The position numbers and the translations under genes are program-made. The notes below the pieces were generated by a model. That model was not told the DNA's origin. It was given only the letters and a program-made list of their open reading frames with translations, and did not search any database. A DNA stretch of 64,000 nt. It comes from Mansonella perstans. Its lineage: Eukaryota; Nematoda; Chromadorea; Rhabditida; Onchocercidae. Of this stretch, positions 50,001 through 61,696 are shown in pieces (position 1 is the first letter of the stretch; each line of letters begins with the position of its first letter). The DNA lies in assembly GCA_037074765.1 (NCBI GenBank), contig JBAMDO010000251.1, positions 1-64,000 of the forward strand, written 5' to 3'.

Positions 50001-50872
50001 AAATATTGTAGGTTATAAAGGACATCTCAGCAGATGCTAAACCAATATATCGAGAAGATCCGAAATGCCGCATTTTATGGAGTGCTATCTCAAAGCCAGT
50101 CGCTAACGTCACACTTTCACCGTAAGTTTTTATGTTTTCTCAAAGTCTTGCTTAAAAAAAAAAAAAAAAAAAAACTAGATTAAACGAACATTCATTCGAA
50201 ATTCTTGCAAATACTTGGTTAACACTTGAGCAGTGCAAATTTACATTTCTTATTGGTGATTATCATGGTGGTCTAAAGGTCTTCGTCTTTCTCTCACGTC
50301 AAAGCAATACTTTTTTAACGGCAAAGAAAAACAAAAAATTAGCAATGTGAAGAATTTTCATTATAACGGAGTTGGTATAAATTATTTGTAGAAAGGTACT
50401 TCTTTGACAAAATTAATACGATTAAATCCGTTTACTTATCTGCTTTTTTCTAATTCATATGCTTGTTTTATGCCTGTATTATTTCAGAGATTTAAGTGGC
50501 AACTCTTTGACGGATGGAAGTTCAGATCTTTTAGATGCTAATCAACTTTCGGATGAACAAAGTTCTGAGCAGGTTAATGTTTGTTTATTTCAGTTCCACA
50601 TTTGATATTTACGGAAACATTTTTGAAAATTCGACTTTTTTATCCTCTAATTTTTACAGCTTGATGATATCATCCAGTTCTTCAGTTCGGATGTGAAAAA
50701 CGTTGAGCAAACGCATTCACTGAATTCTTATTATCAAAAATATGGCTTTTTGCTGTGGGGCTGCTTTTTCTTTATTATTATAGTTATCATATATTGTCGT
50801 ACTGTAGTGCGCCAGCTAGTTGTACGTTTCCGAATTTTTCGACTTATATTAAGGCGATTGCGGGTGTTGTGA
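41002..50872 (+). CDS. Site-1 protease (MBTPS1/SKI-1), subtilisin-like proprotein convertase
   Basis: Golgi membrane-anchored serine protease that makes the first cut in SREBP- and ATF6-type membrane factors. The 24 exons join in phase: 41002-41188, 41985-42112, 42379-42580, 42964-43074, 43159-43271, 43593-43666, 43817-43927, 44108-44220, 44384-44525, 44799-44963, 45323-45419, 45606-45653, 45725-45895, 46141-46220, 46410-46578, 47038-47240, 47525-47612, 47767-47880, 48506-48594, 49144-49294, 49727-49813, 50012-50121, 50488-50572 and 50660-50872; about 1016 residues (human 1052). The catalytic residues are D182 (VAVFDTGLD), H213 ([10 protein letters not shown]), N303 (SAIGNDGP) and S379 ([10 protein letters not shown]), each 35-36 before the human numbers. 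[16 protein letters not shown] and [19 protein letters not shown] are hallmark blocks. A transmembrane segment ([16 protein letters not shown]) and basic tail end the protein. Exon 1 is the least sure: its frame and phase fit and it places FEYSYY before FIVTYNGYY, but its hydrophobic stretch is a poor signal peptide. Confidence 0.93.
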
Positions 50873-52876
50873 TAATCCGTTTGATTAACTGCCATTTATT
50901 TAGTTTCTCATTTTTTTTATATGTTTAGTCTTGTGTTTTGTGCATATTAGTTAATGAGCTATGATTCATTTGATTGATATAGCTTATACTAGAAAGGACA
51001 TTTTATTCTGGTCACATTATTAGCAAAATTAAGCTGCTATGGCGATCTTTTTTGCGAAAGACGAGCATAATTTAAAAAATTACAAGCTACTGGAGTAAAT
51101 GGATAAAAAGGATTTCTATGAGATAAGTGTTTGACAAAATAAACATATCCGAGTTGAGTTATTCAAGAACTGGTAGATCACAAAGGACGGAACGAAACGA
51201 AAATAGGAAGTAGTTTAGGAGAGATATAAAAAAGAATTGAATGAGACGGTATGAGAAAATTGCTGATTGTTTCAAGTGAACTTCGAGTTTTTCTATTTCA
51301 ATCATATCGCTTTTCTTTTATCACCCTGTTTTATGTCATCATTTTTCGGAATTTCTTGCAGATTATTTTTACTTGAAAATTGTGGTAATGTAAGATTTGA
51401 TATTAGATATTCAAATGTTTTATAAAGATGTCTACGACTTTTCTCGTTTTATTTTGCAAAGATTCCAATATTTAGTTCATAAATTGGCTGGCTCGAATTC
51501 AAATAGTTTTTCAAGCTGTAGAAGACCATTCTCACAGCGAGCGTTTGCGTGGCGGAAAAATTTTTGTAAAATAAGGAAGATCTGAGTAAAGACATTTGGG
51601 AATGTAAGAACTTAGAGCTGTGCAGTAAAATCGTTATTCATCAGTTTTATTGGTATCCTGGGCTTAAATTGAAATGTTTACTTCATTTAAATTATTCCAC
51701 ATAAATCCATGAGTTTTTCTTGTTCCTATAGATACGTATTGGTACAAAGGAGTTTTTTTTTTTTTAATTTATCACATAATATATTCTGAAGATAATTATT
51801 TATATATATTAAAATTGTTACCATATTTTGGAAATTTTCGAAAGTTTGCTGCATAATCTAAAATCCAATTTTACAATTTCACTTCATATTTCGTAATATT
51901 CTGACCTACAGAAGTAAATATGAATTACTTAAAACTCATAGCGATACATTGAGGTAGAAGAATGATAAGTTGGAGTAGTATTTAAAGATTATGAAAGTTT
52001 ATAGTAGTATTTGGAAATTATCAAGGATTTGAATGGATGTGATTGCGATAATTAGGTAAATTGATTCGAAATGTCTCTTTAAAAGGAGTAAGCGAGCTCA
52101 AGCGGAATTATGTGTTGATATGTCTTTTTGAAATTCATTAAATATAGTTGCATATTGATTATCGCGAAGGTGCTGTTGAGTTTCTTGCTTGCAAGAAATT
52201 AACGCATATAAAATCTTCATATGATTGATATTGCTGCTAAGCTCATAGTCATAAGAACAAAATTTTATTTTAATCAGTTGTTGGGAACTTATTGTCACTG
52301 AAAAATTTATCATTTGCTGAGCGTGCAAGTGCTTTTTTCAATTGCATATTTAAAAATTTGAAATCCAATTTTAAAATTTTCTTGTTTATGTGCATATGTA
52401 TGCGTGCGTATATGTGTTTATCCGTATGTAAGGTTTTATTTTGTGGACGAAATTTCTTCATTCTGAACATTGTTTGACATCGCGATTACTGTGGGCTTAA
52501 AAGTGTTTTCATTTAACAAATTGACTTACGGAGATTCTGAACATTGTTTGACATCCCGATTACTGTGGGCTCAAAAGTGTTTTCTCAAAAGTTTAGAAAA
52601 TTTTCGTACATTGTCGCTTCGAATCAGCTGACAGCTCCTATTTTAAAATGTCCGACTCATCAGAAATCGTTGTTATTTTCCTTATATGAAAATTTAATCA
52701 ACTTTGATTTTTTTTTACATCACATCACTTTTTTACTTGCTTGAATTTATTTCTTGCTTTGAAGTGGTTTTAGGATACGAAGAATATAAATAAATCTTTT
52801 CTAGAACACAAATAATCTATCTATTACTTATAAGCTAGTTCTTATTTTTGTAAAATAGAGCACTTTTTTGTTCCAG
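50873..52876. other. Intergenic stretch, no gene seen
   Basis: AT-rich sequence between the site-1 protease stop and the topoisomerase pseudogene. It holds TG-rich text near 52385-52430 and a 50-bp repeat at 52461-52584. The first exon of the topoisomerase copy was sought here and not found. Confidence 0.5.
52461..52584. repeat. 50-bp direct repeat, period 74 bp
   Basis: Copies at 52461-52510 and 52535-52584 begin TTCTGAACATTGTTTGACAT and end AAAAGTGTTTTC. They differ at only two positions and are separated by 24 bp of unrelated sequence. The near identity suggests a recent event. Confidence 0.92.
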
Positions 52877-54293
52877 TTCGTTGATCTGGATGACGATTTA
52901 TTTGACTCAGTGCCTCTACTATCGAAATTAAACAAAAAGGCACCTGTTAAGAAGATAATAAAATCTGCTGGCAGAAAAAAAACTGGAAAACCATGTAAAT
53001 TACACATAATGTCTTTCATTTGGTTTCCACAAGAAATATATGAAAAATTTTTTTCTTTTGTTAAACTTTGGTTTTTTTTAAAGGAATTTTTTATTTTATT
53101 TCCTTCACAGCAGCAGAAACAGCTTTGGAAGACTCACTGGATGTTTTCATGGATTTAGAGAAAAAAGAAAAGGTGAATAAAGGGGAACCATTAAGCATTG
53201 AAAAAATATACCAAAAGAAATCACAACTTGAACATATCTTATTACGACCGGATACGTACATTGGTTCCGTGGAATATACTGATCGAACTGTAAGTGTATT
53301 TTGTTTTCTACTTGTGACGTTTTTTCTGTTTTTAAGAGAAATCAATTAGTTCTCGAAAAAATCTCCAAATTTTTCCAGAAATATGAGTTATTAAATGGAT
53401 TTTGGAATTATATTGAAAAGAATGAAGTCGGTGTGATTCGTTTTTTGTTGAAGTCATAAATTCATGTCGTTGATCAAAAATTCGGTGCATTACTGAAATC
53501 ATAAAACTCATTATTAAAGTCACAAATCCATATCATTGATCAAAAATTCATCATTTCATTATCTTGAATGAATTTAAGCTCGTAAACTCTTTGAAAGGAG
53601 CAAGAACAGTTAACAAAAATTATGGCCAATGTGGGTGTACGATACTGAAACTGATCGAATAGTTCAACGTGAGATCTCATATGTGCCGGGTTTGTACAAG
53701 GTATTCGATGAAATATTGGTGAATGCTGCTAATAACAAGCAGCGAGATCCGAAAATGAATCTTATTAAAGTCAATATTAAACAATAAGAGCTTCAAATCT
53801 TCATCATTCTTATTGTTTCATGTCGATAGGCAAAATGATCAGAATTATAAGTATATATCGAAAAGTCACAAGCATAAGTCGCACACAGTAAGGCAGTTGA
53901 GGATATTAGGCACTTATCGATAATAACGATTACCATTGGTAAATATACTGTATGAGAATAATGAAATAATTCTAGTAAGTCTGATAGCTGTCGTGCTATT
54001 GAGAGAAACGTGTATCTGTGTTATATTTACTGTACTTCATGTATTCAGAGTCAAATTATTACGGGAAGATTTTGCTGTAATAAATCGATAATCCCGGTGA
54101 ATTTAATCTTGATGCTTACCAAAACCCTATATAGAAAGCTGGAAAAAAGCAGCATCAGTAACAAAAGCATCTTGGTGAATCAGATACAGAAACCTTCAAT
54201 GAAGCAAGACCGTCAGGACGAAGAGGACTTTCTTTACGCCAAAGAGCTCGCGTAAATTATAATGTTGATGATGATGATAATGACGATGAAAAG
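52877..54293 (+). pseudogene. DNA topoisomerase II, internally deleted pseudogene
   Basis: Type IIA topoisomerase relaxes and decatenates DNA with ATP. Two exons are clean and in phase: 52877-52994 (FVDLDDDLFDSVP.., KSAGRKKTGKP) and 53111-53289 (LSIEKIYQKKSQLEHI, LLRPDTYIGSVE). The next, at about 53629-53787, reads MWVYDTETDRIVQREI, SYVPGLYKVFDEILVNAA, NNKQRDPKMN and then KQ followed by TAA (53785). It has no usable acceptor, since every AG just upstream leads to a stop. About 345 bp later, 54133-54293 reads as a C-terminal tail (SWKKAASVTKAS, frameshift, then ARPSGRRGLSLRQRARVNY followed by NVDDDDNDDE). The rest of the ATPase, the TOPRIM and breakage-reunion domains (roughly 1000 residues) are absent. 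Intron-bearing, so derived from a genomic copy, not a cDNA. No start exon was found. Confidence 0.88.
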
Positions 54294-55302
54294 GTGCGGA
54301 ATGACTTACTTGTGGTTCCAAAAAAAAAAAAAAAAACTCAACAAGAAAGTGATTGAACAGTTCGGAAGCGATTAATTGATAAGAACATTTTGTCGAAATG
54401 GTATTTTCAAAGAAAAAAATCATCTCTTTTATTCGTTTTGATATTCATTTCGTTAATTCTTTAGATGAAACTTTCAAATTGTTATTGGGCAACAGTTTTG
54501 AGGCAAAATGTTACATCCATTGATGTTTCTTTTTAAATTTTGTTTTTAAACAAATTAAATTTTAAAGTGTAATTCTCATAATCATCTCATCAGCCTTCTT
54601 TTCTTGCTTGATGTTTTTTTGACGGCGTACACTGAAGCCTTATCTTTTTTTTGTAAAGCATAATTAGCTTTGGAATTTTTTATTTGTACTATACAGTGCT
54701 TAAATTTTTAATGTTAACGGAAGTTTATGATTATTACGGTTTGAAATTTCAATAGATGATGAAAATATGCAAATTCCAAGTGTTGAAGATGAGATGTGAA
54801 CCATGGTTGTCATTCGTTTGTGGTTATTCTTCTACCTTTTAAACATTCCTCTATATGGTGAAAGTCACCAAATCCCCATTACTTTAGGTGCTTATTTTGA
54901 AGTTCTATTGCTGTCGATGTTCTGGTACATCCTTTTCCGCATATAACAAAACTTTATAAAGTCAATTGTGGATTTATGCAAACAGTTTTGAAGCTAATAA
55001 ATTTTGAAAAAAAAAGAATGGATCGAGTTGGTTTCAAGCATTTTTTTTCATAATTAATGATAGCTGTGAATCATTTCAATTCCAGAAACCCTCCGAAATT
55101 TGTTTCTGCAAAATTTTAGTCGAAATCCTTGAAAGGTATCCATTACTTTCTTAAATTTTCTTGAGAGGTGTGGAAATTTGTTGCAGTGGATATATAAGTT
55201 GCATAAAGACCCGGTTGGAGCGCCTGTTTACTTTAATTGCTACAGCTGGTTGGCTGGAGACCAGTTTTTTGCGTGAGGTTGGTGTGTCTTTATGCTGGAC
55301 GC

Positions 55303-55343
55303 GGGGGGGACAAGGGGATGGGGGGACGGGACGGGGGAGGGGG
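55303..55343 (+). other. G-run cluster, potential G-quadruplex
   Basis: Six runs of G (7, 4, 6, 3, 5 and 5) lie within 41 bp, separated by 1-4 nt loops, in a genome that is otherwise strongly AT-rich. This satisfies the usual four-run G-quadruplex pattern many times over. Whether it folds or has a role is not known. Confidence 0.85.
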
Positions 55344-58300
55344 ATCATTTCGCTTGTTTTTTATTTTACACTACATTTACCATTTACGTGTTGTTCTACG
55401 TTAACGTGATGAGTCATATGTAGCACGTAAATGAGCATACAAACGTCAGTGATAGCATATTTCTATTAAAATTCATGGTAAAACGAAAAATCGGTAGAAA
55501 AAAAAGATTGACACTGAATGAATTTGATAAACGATATAAATACTGCATTTATCGAGACATCCATGTTATTCAAAGGTTTACGTCTTTACGTTCTCCTTAA
55601 AAGATGTTAGTTGACTATATCTGCATAAGAAGAGTCAGAATGACCAGTTGAGATGGGCTATGATTATTTCGATTCCGGAAGTTCTCATTTTCTGTGGTTT
55701 CAGGATCTTCCTCTGATACGTTTAATTTTTTCTTTTTTTCGTTAAATTAGAAATTTGAATACTGGACAATGAACAATACATATTGGTATGGAAAGAACAA
55801 AATTTGTTATTGTGTTTGATGGTATGCTGAATACTGCAAAAATCCTCAAATGAAGGCTCACTGTTAAAATATCTCTCAGTTCTTACTACACTGTAATTAA
55901 TTTTTTCTGGAAATTGATCAAGTTTCTCTGCTTTGTTTGTCAGCATTTTCGTGAATCAGCAAGGGACGGTCGATCAAAGGATTTTGCTTATTCACCTAGC
56001 AAATTAATGCACTTAATTTCTAATGACAAAACATCATTTTACTTCCTCACTTTTTCATAGTATCTAAAGGGATGGTATTGTAAAGACTACGTTAAATGCA
56101 AGTAAATTCGTTTTTTTTCCCCTAGTCGCTGCAGTTTTTTTTGCAGTTAGTGGAACCGCAAGTAGAAGAAATGAGAAGTTCATAAGTTAGACAAATCAAT
56201 CCCGACAAATATTTGGAATTTTATGTAAAAAGACCCTGATGAATAAAATAGTTTGGTCGCATTTCACTGCGTTTTTGTGTGGAAATTCAGGTTAAGTGCT
56301 TTCCGGAATGAAACGAATATCTCATCCTGATTTTCTGCTGACTTTTATTTCTGTCGTTGCATTTAACTGCTTACTTAATTAGTTAATTTCTTGGCAGCGG
56401 AATTTTCACTTCCTGAATAGACTTCATTAACCATAACGGAATATAAAGTGTAATTTGATGATTAAATGAAGTATGTTTGTTTGATACTTAATTTAATCCG
56501 AAATTAGCTATGCTCATTCGTCGTCGTTGTCACTGTTCGGTTTTTCCAGTCGTTTGACTGCCCGCAATGAATGTGGAAATTTAGCAAATATGGGAAAAAT
56601 AAAAGAGATGTGAACGATTTATACTTATCCATCGTTTTGGGAACAATTATGATTATAGCATTTCTGTTTGAACAAAACTGTATAGGCAAGCAGACTTTTT
56701 TCCTTCTTTTTCCTCCTTGACAAACCTGTATTTTGCTCAAATTTCAGAGCTCAAGTGTAAATATAATTATCAGTGTGATATTCAAATACCAAAACCCAAA
56801 ATCCAAGTATCATCCTTATGCCCATGTATCGAACTTAGTACATTTCATCCAAGTCAGCTCAAAGACATAGATAAATGGAATAAGTAGGATATGAAGAAAT
56901 ATCAAAGAAGATAAAAGTTCCAATTAATTGTAGATTTCGGAATGGCTTACATCTATGGAGTCATTGGCAGAAGAATAACCTTAAATAATCTTTCTTGTCT
57001 GATTTATAAATATTATGATACTTTGAAGAAATATATTTTGTTCATATGATGAGGAAAACGATTAACGGATTAGAACAGAACAAATTAAATAGTATTGTGG
57101 CGAGCGTGGCATAGTGTGCATTTCAGCAATGTTTTTTTCTAGTACTCACCTGTTGTATAAAATATCGTGGGATTTCAAAATACAAATATGATTTGAAAAG
57201 AAAATTGACATATGGTTGAGATGTTTGAAGTTGTTTTAGTGAAATATTTCAATTCAACATTCAACTATCCTTCATTATATTGTAAATATGACTGGTAGAG
57301 ATATGTGGAATACATCATACTGGTAGATACATCATCACAAGCATAATGAAATAGGATTAAATTTTCGCTGATTGAATAGTGCCATCCGAGCTGTCATCCA
57401 GCCATTTTAATTTTAACATTAGCATATACTATTAAGTTAGGTTAAGAATCAAAAATCAATTTTAATACTTTCAACCGAAATCATGTTTCTGATGATTACT
57501 ACTGTTTTTAGACATTCCGTAAATTGCATACAAGAGAGTTAAAAATTTCTAGGCACATATGGTGCAAGTCATATTTTTTATCATTCAGGTTTGGATAAAT
57601 CATTTGTGTTGTTTTTTTTTTTTTTTTTTGCTGCAATGAACTGCTTGTTGAGTAGCAGTTGAAGCTTCGGCAATCCGAATTGTATTGCAGCAGTGAAGAA
57701 CTATTTGGGATGATCAATTTCAGCCGATAATTAAAATGTTTTCCTCCCAAAAAAAAAAGAAAAAACATGGATAAAAATAGTCTGAAATTCGAAAAATAGC
57801 CGAGAAGCGGAAAATAAAAAGTTCTATCCGGGAATATCCAGAAAGCGTTTGTTTTTCTTTTATGGCTTCTCATTTGTCAATGAGATTTTTACTTCGTTCT
57901 AGTCTTTTTTTATCAAAAATTATTCAGTTTTTTTTGTGATGCAATTGTCATGAACCAAATTAAAACCATATTTTAATCGAAAAAGTTAATAAGTTTGAAA
58001 AACCATAAATCGGCATAAGCTGGCCAATAATTACATTTTAAGTTGTTCATTAAAACTATTGTTAATTAAAATACAAAGTACAAATTATTGTACGAGAGTA
58101 TAAAAAAATAATGGATTGTCTTTTTAAATATTCCGAGACTTTTAATAGAATTCATTTTAAAAATAAATTTACTTAGCAAAAAAGTTTTCTTAACTTTACT
58201 ACTTCTGTTTTCTTGCAATGTTTCTTGTTTTAATTAATTAATGAACGTAGATACAGTCATATAGATACATTAGCATTTACCTACACGTCATACATTCGTT

Positions 58301-58951
58301 ATATTGAGTGACATTTTATCAAATTTTGAAAAAGAACTGGATGAGGAATCGTTGAAGTGTGAGGAGTGAAAAATAAAGTGAAAAGAGTAAACAAGTTGAT
58401 CAACACTTCTAAAAATATCTGTATGGGCTATTTATTAGGTATATATCTATATTGGTATATTTACATTGGGAAATAAATAAATGGCCAATAGAAGGATGAT
58501 TTGATTTTGGTGAATTTATTTATACAAGTACAAAATTGCTATATTTACAATCTAATACTATAGTTTCATAAATTTTGCACCTTACCCATTATTAGATTAG
58601 AGCATCGGATATTTCGAATTAGTTACAAATTTTGCGGGTAGCTTCGCAAAGTTGTGTAAGTGATATCTTTTTTTTTCGTAATTGCAATAAACCAATTCGT
58701 AATTAATGCAAGAAGGTATTTCTTAATGATGATACAATCTGTGCTAAAATTATTTAAGATGAAACATTTGAAATTTCAAGCAACAATTGTATCGGTGATT
58801 TTATAGTCTTAACATCAACGTTCATTTTAGTCTTAACTCAGTTTGTTCATCCTTAGAATCATATTCCCCAAATGAATAAATTTTGGAGCTTAATGCAGCA
58901 GCAGCTTGATTAAATCGTTTTAGATCACCAGCCAATGGAATCGTCCATAAC

Positions 58952-59022
58952 GGTCATTTTAGTCTTAGCATTAATGGTCAGTTTAGTCTTAACATTAACG
59001 GTCATTTTAGTCTTAACTCAAT
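58952..59022. repeat. 24-bp tandem repeat, three copies
   Basis: Units at 58952-58975, 58976-58999 and 59000-59022 follow GGTCATTTTAGTCTTAACAT with one or two changes each. A looser pair of the same motif lies at 58802-58841, about 130 bp upstream. Confidence 0.88.
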
Positions 59023-61262
59023 ACTTTACAATATTGTTTAAACGGAATAGCTTCATTTTCTCTTTTTCTTTTCTTTTTTTTTTAAATTTAATATATGAAT
59101 GAATAACCTGAACCGATAGGTAGTTTGATTTGGAACCGATTGCAAATATCAAAGTTATTTTTAAAGTAGATCATTTTGTTAGAAAGAATATGCAAACAAT
59201 ATGGATATTGCATAATTTTTATCACAAGATAATTACTATAGCTTAATAGTATATTTAAGAATAAGTAAGGAAAAAAAGTACAGAAATATAAGTTATGATG
59301 AAAAAAAGAATTGTCTAATTAAGTAATTTTTTTAACTGAGTAAATTAAGTAACTCCTTTAATCAAGTAAATTTGTTTTTTTTGATCAAAGTGTATGAAAA
59401 TATTTTTTGTTCATTTCAACTGATAATTTTATCATTTCTTTCATTATTGTTATGTTGTAAAAAGTGTTTTTCAAGTATAAAATTATATTTGAATAATTTT
59501 TTAGTACAAAAATAAAATTATACCAAACAAATAACATTTTTTTCTTCCTTTCTTTAATTCTCAACTAACATTATGATGATATTAATATGAAATTGAGAAA
59601 TCTTATTTTAACTGTTGTAACAATGAATGATTAATGAATGAATGGGATAAGATAGTAGATAAAAATTTTAATTCCACACAAAAATTCCTGTTTTTTTTTT
59701 TTTTTGTCTCGTTTTAAAAGATATCAACCGGAACAATAACATATCGGAGAACAAAGATAGATTGGAATAGTCTTTTTTTTTTCAAATAAAGAAATATAAT
59801 TTATGAAAAATGAAGAACAATAATTTAAATTGATAGATTTATTTCTTTTTCCTCTAATAGATTTGTTCTCATACATATATATATATATATATATATACAG
59901 ATATCTGATAAATGTCTCGGATATATCGGATATATAAGAAGCATGCAAATAAATGATTAATGACTTTTTCAGAATAATGAGAAATTATTGAGATCAACGA
60001 GACATTTTGATCACAAAAGATTAATTTAATTTACACGATTTCTTTTTTTATCTTTCTTTTCATTGAATTTTAATTAGATGTATAATGGTTTTTTTTTGGG
60101 TTCAATATTTAAAGAGTAATAAATAAGGAGCAAGAAAAAAAAAGATTATTTCGAAATTTTGGAATTTTGAAATTAAGAGGAAAAAAGAAGAAAAGAAGAT
60201 GAACTTAAAATTAGGGGAAAGAAAAAGGTAAATGTTTCTGATTTTGAAATTATTTGAAAATGGTGAATTATTTACCTGTAATTATCTGTAACTGTAATTA
60301 TCATTACAGTTCTTGTATTTAGATGCAAGTAAAAGATTGCGGGGAAAAATATAGCTTACTTGCTTAGGAATTAATAGTGATAATTTTTGATGATGATTTT
60401 AATTATAGATTCATTTCAATAATTTTATTTATTGAAACGAATGATTTTTAAAGAAAATTGGCTATAATAAAATTACAACTATATGGATAGATATATAATC
60501 CTAAAAGATATAGCTTGATGAAAAGTATATTTGTTACTCGCAAATTCTTATATATATATATATGTATATTCGAGGAATTTAAAATGATTTAGTTTGTAGG
60601 AAAGCTTGATTGATTAAAAAAAATGACGATCAATGTTAAAATTCAAAAAAAAAATCAGTGATTAATTTATGTGCCAAATATATCGATAGCATTCATTGAA
60701 TTTTACAATACCAAATGATATTAGCAGAAGAAAGGCAGTAGCACAATAATTTTATAACGAAAGCAGTTACAGTAATCAGTGAGAAAATAGGCCATGATAA
60801 TGACCATGATGAAAGGAACCAAAATTTTGTAGTAATAGTAATTACTAAAATGTAATGGAATAATGATTACCTATGATAAGACTTAATCTAATCTAGTCTT
60901 TGATCGGATAATGACTATTAGTTTTAAATTTCTTGTGGAAAAAATGCTTAAAATGTAACTTAAATAATAATAAAATTGGAAAAATCAATTAATTAATTAG
61001 TTAAACAATGTGTATTTATTATACAATACATGTAGATAATTAATACAAAATATATAATGGAAAGAGAATATATGTATAGCATTTTAGTTAATACAGTTAA
61101 TAAAAGGAAAAAATCAATGGATATGATGATATTGATCTTGATAATTTTCAACATTGTCTTTATTATACTTAATTTAAATATAAAATTAAACATTTTCTTT
61201 TAATTACAAAGAATAACACTAATATGATTATTATTGTTATTTTAATAGATAATTTAGAAAAT

Positions 61263-61630
61263 TTAATGAATGGTAATTTTTCTTCTTCTTTCTCAATTTT
61301 ATTGCAATATAATATTTCGTTATTTCATTGAAATATTTTATTTTTGCCAGAAATTATTGTATTTTCATTCTTATAACGTCATAAAGTAAAAATTATTCTT
61401 TTAATTTTTTTAATTAAAATTAGGTTTATAATTAAGAATCATATAGTTAATCAATGGTAATTTTTCGTCTTTTTTGATTACAATCATTATTACAATGTAA
61501 TAAATCTTCTATTCGTTTCATTGAAATATTTTGTTTTTGCAGAAATTACTGTGTTCTCATCATTAAAGCGTCATAAAGTAAAAATTATTCTTTTAATTCT
61601 TTAATTAAACTGTTATTTATAATTAAGAAT
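61263..61630. repeat. About 180-bp tandem duplication upstream of chromodomain gene
   Basis: Copies at about 61263-61440 and 61447-61630 share AATGGTAATTTTTC, TTTCATTGAAATATTTT, and CGTCATAAAGTAAAAATTAT, which is unchanged in both, and end in TTTATAATTAAGAAT. The second copy ends about 66 bp before the chromodomain ATG, so the pair occupies the likely promoter region. Confidence 0.82.
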
Positions 61631-61696
61631 TTAATAGTGTGCTTTTTTGTGATCCTGATGAAAATTTTTGGATTCATCGAATAGTTGTTGTCGGTA

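Larger units (their letters stand above)
54294..61696. other. Long gene-poor AT-rich region
   Basis: About 7.4 kb without a supported gene. The first few hundred bases may contain more topoisomerase tail. At 55180-55290 there is a GC-richer segment open in two frames (for example WIYKLHKDPVGAPVYFNCYS after a TTGCAG), which I could not assign. Other contents are the G-rich tract at 55303-55343, repeats at 58952-59022, TA runs at about 59873-59897 and 60550-60565, and a duplicated block at 61263-61630. Confidence 0.5.

Noticed and set aside
55151..55409. Open frames on both strands around the G-rich tract
   Set aside because: The proline/glycine-rich parts come from the G-runs themselves, and the flanking open peptide could not be tied to a family or to a splice series. 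Noted as unassigned, not called.
57508..57873. 121-residue minus-strand open frame
   Set aside because: Composition is skewed (F, S, N, K), it spans a poly-T run and a poly-A run, and no compatible neighbouring exon or domain was found.
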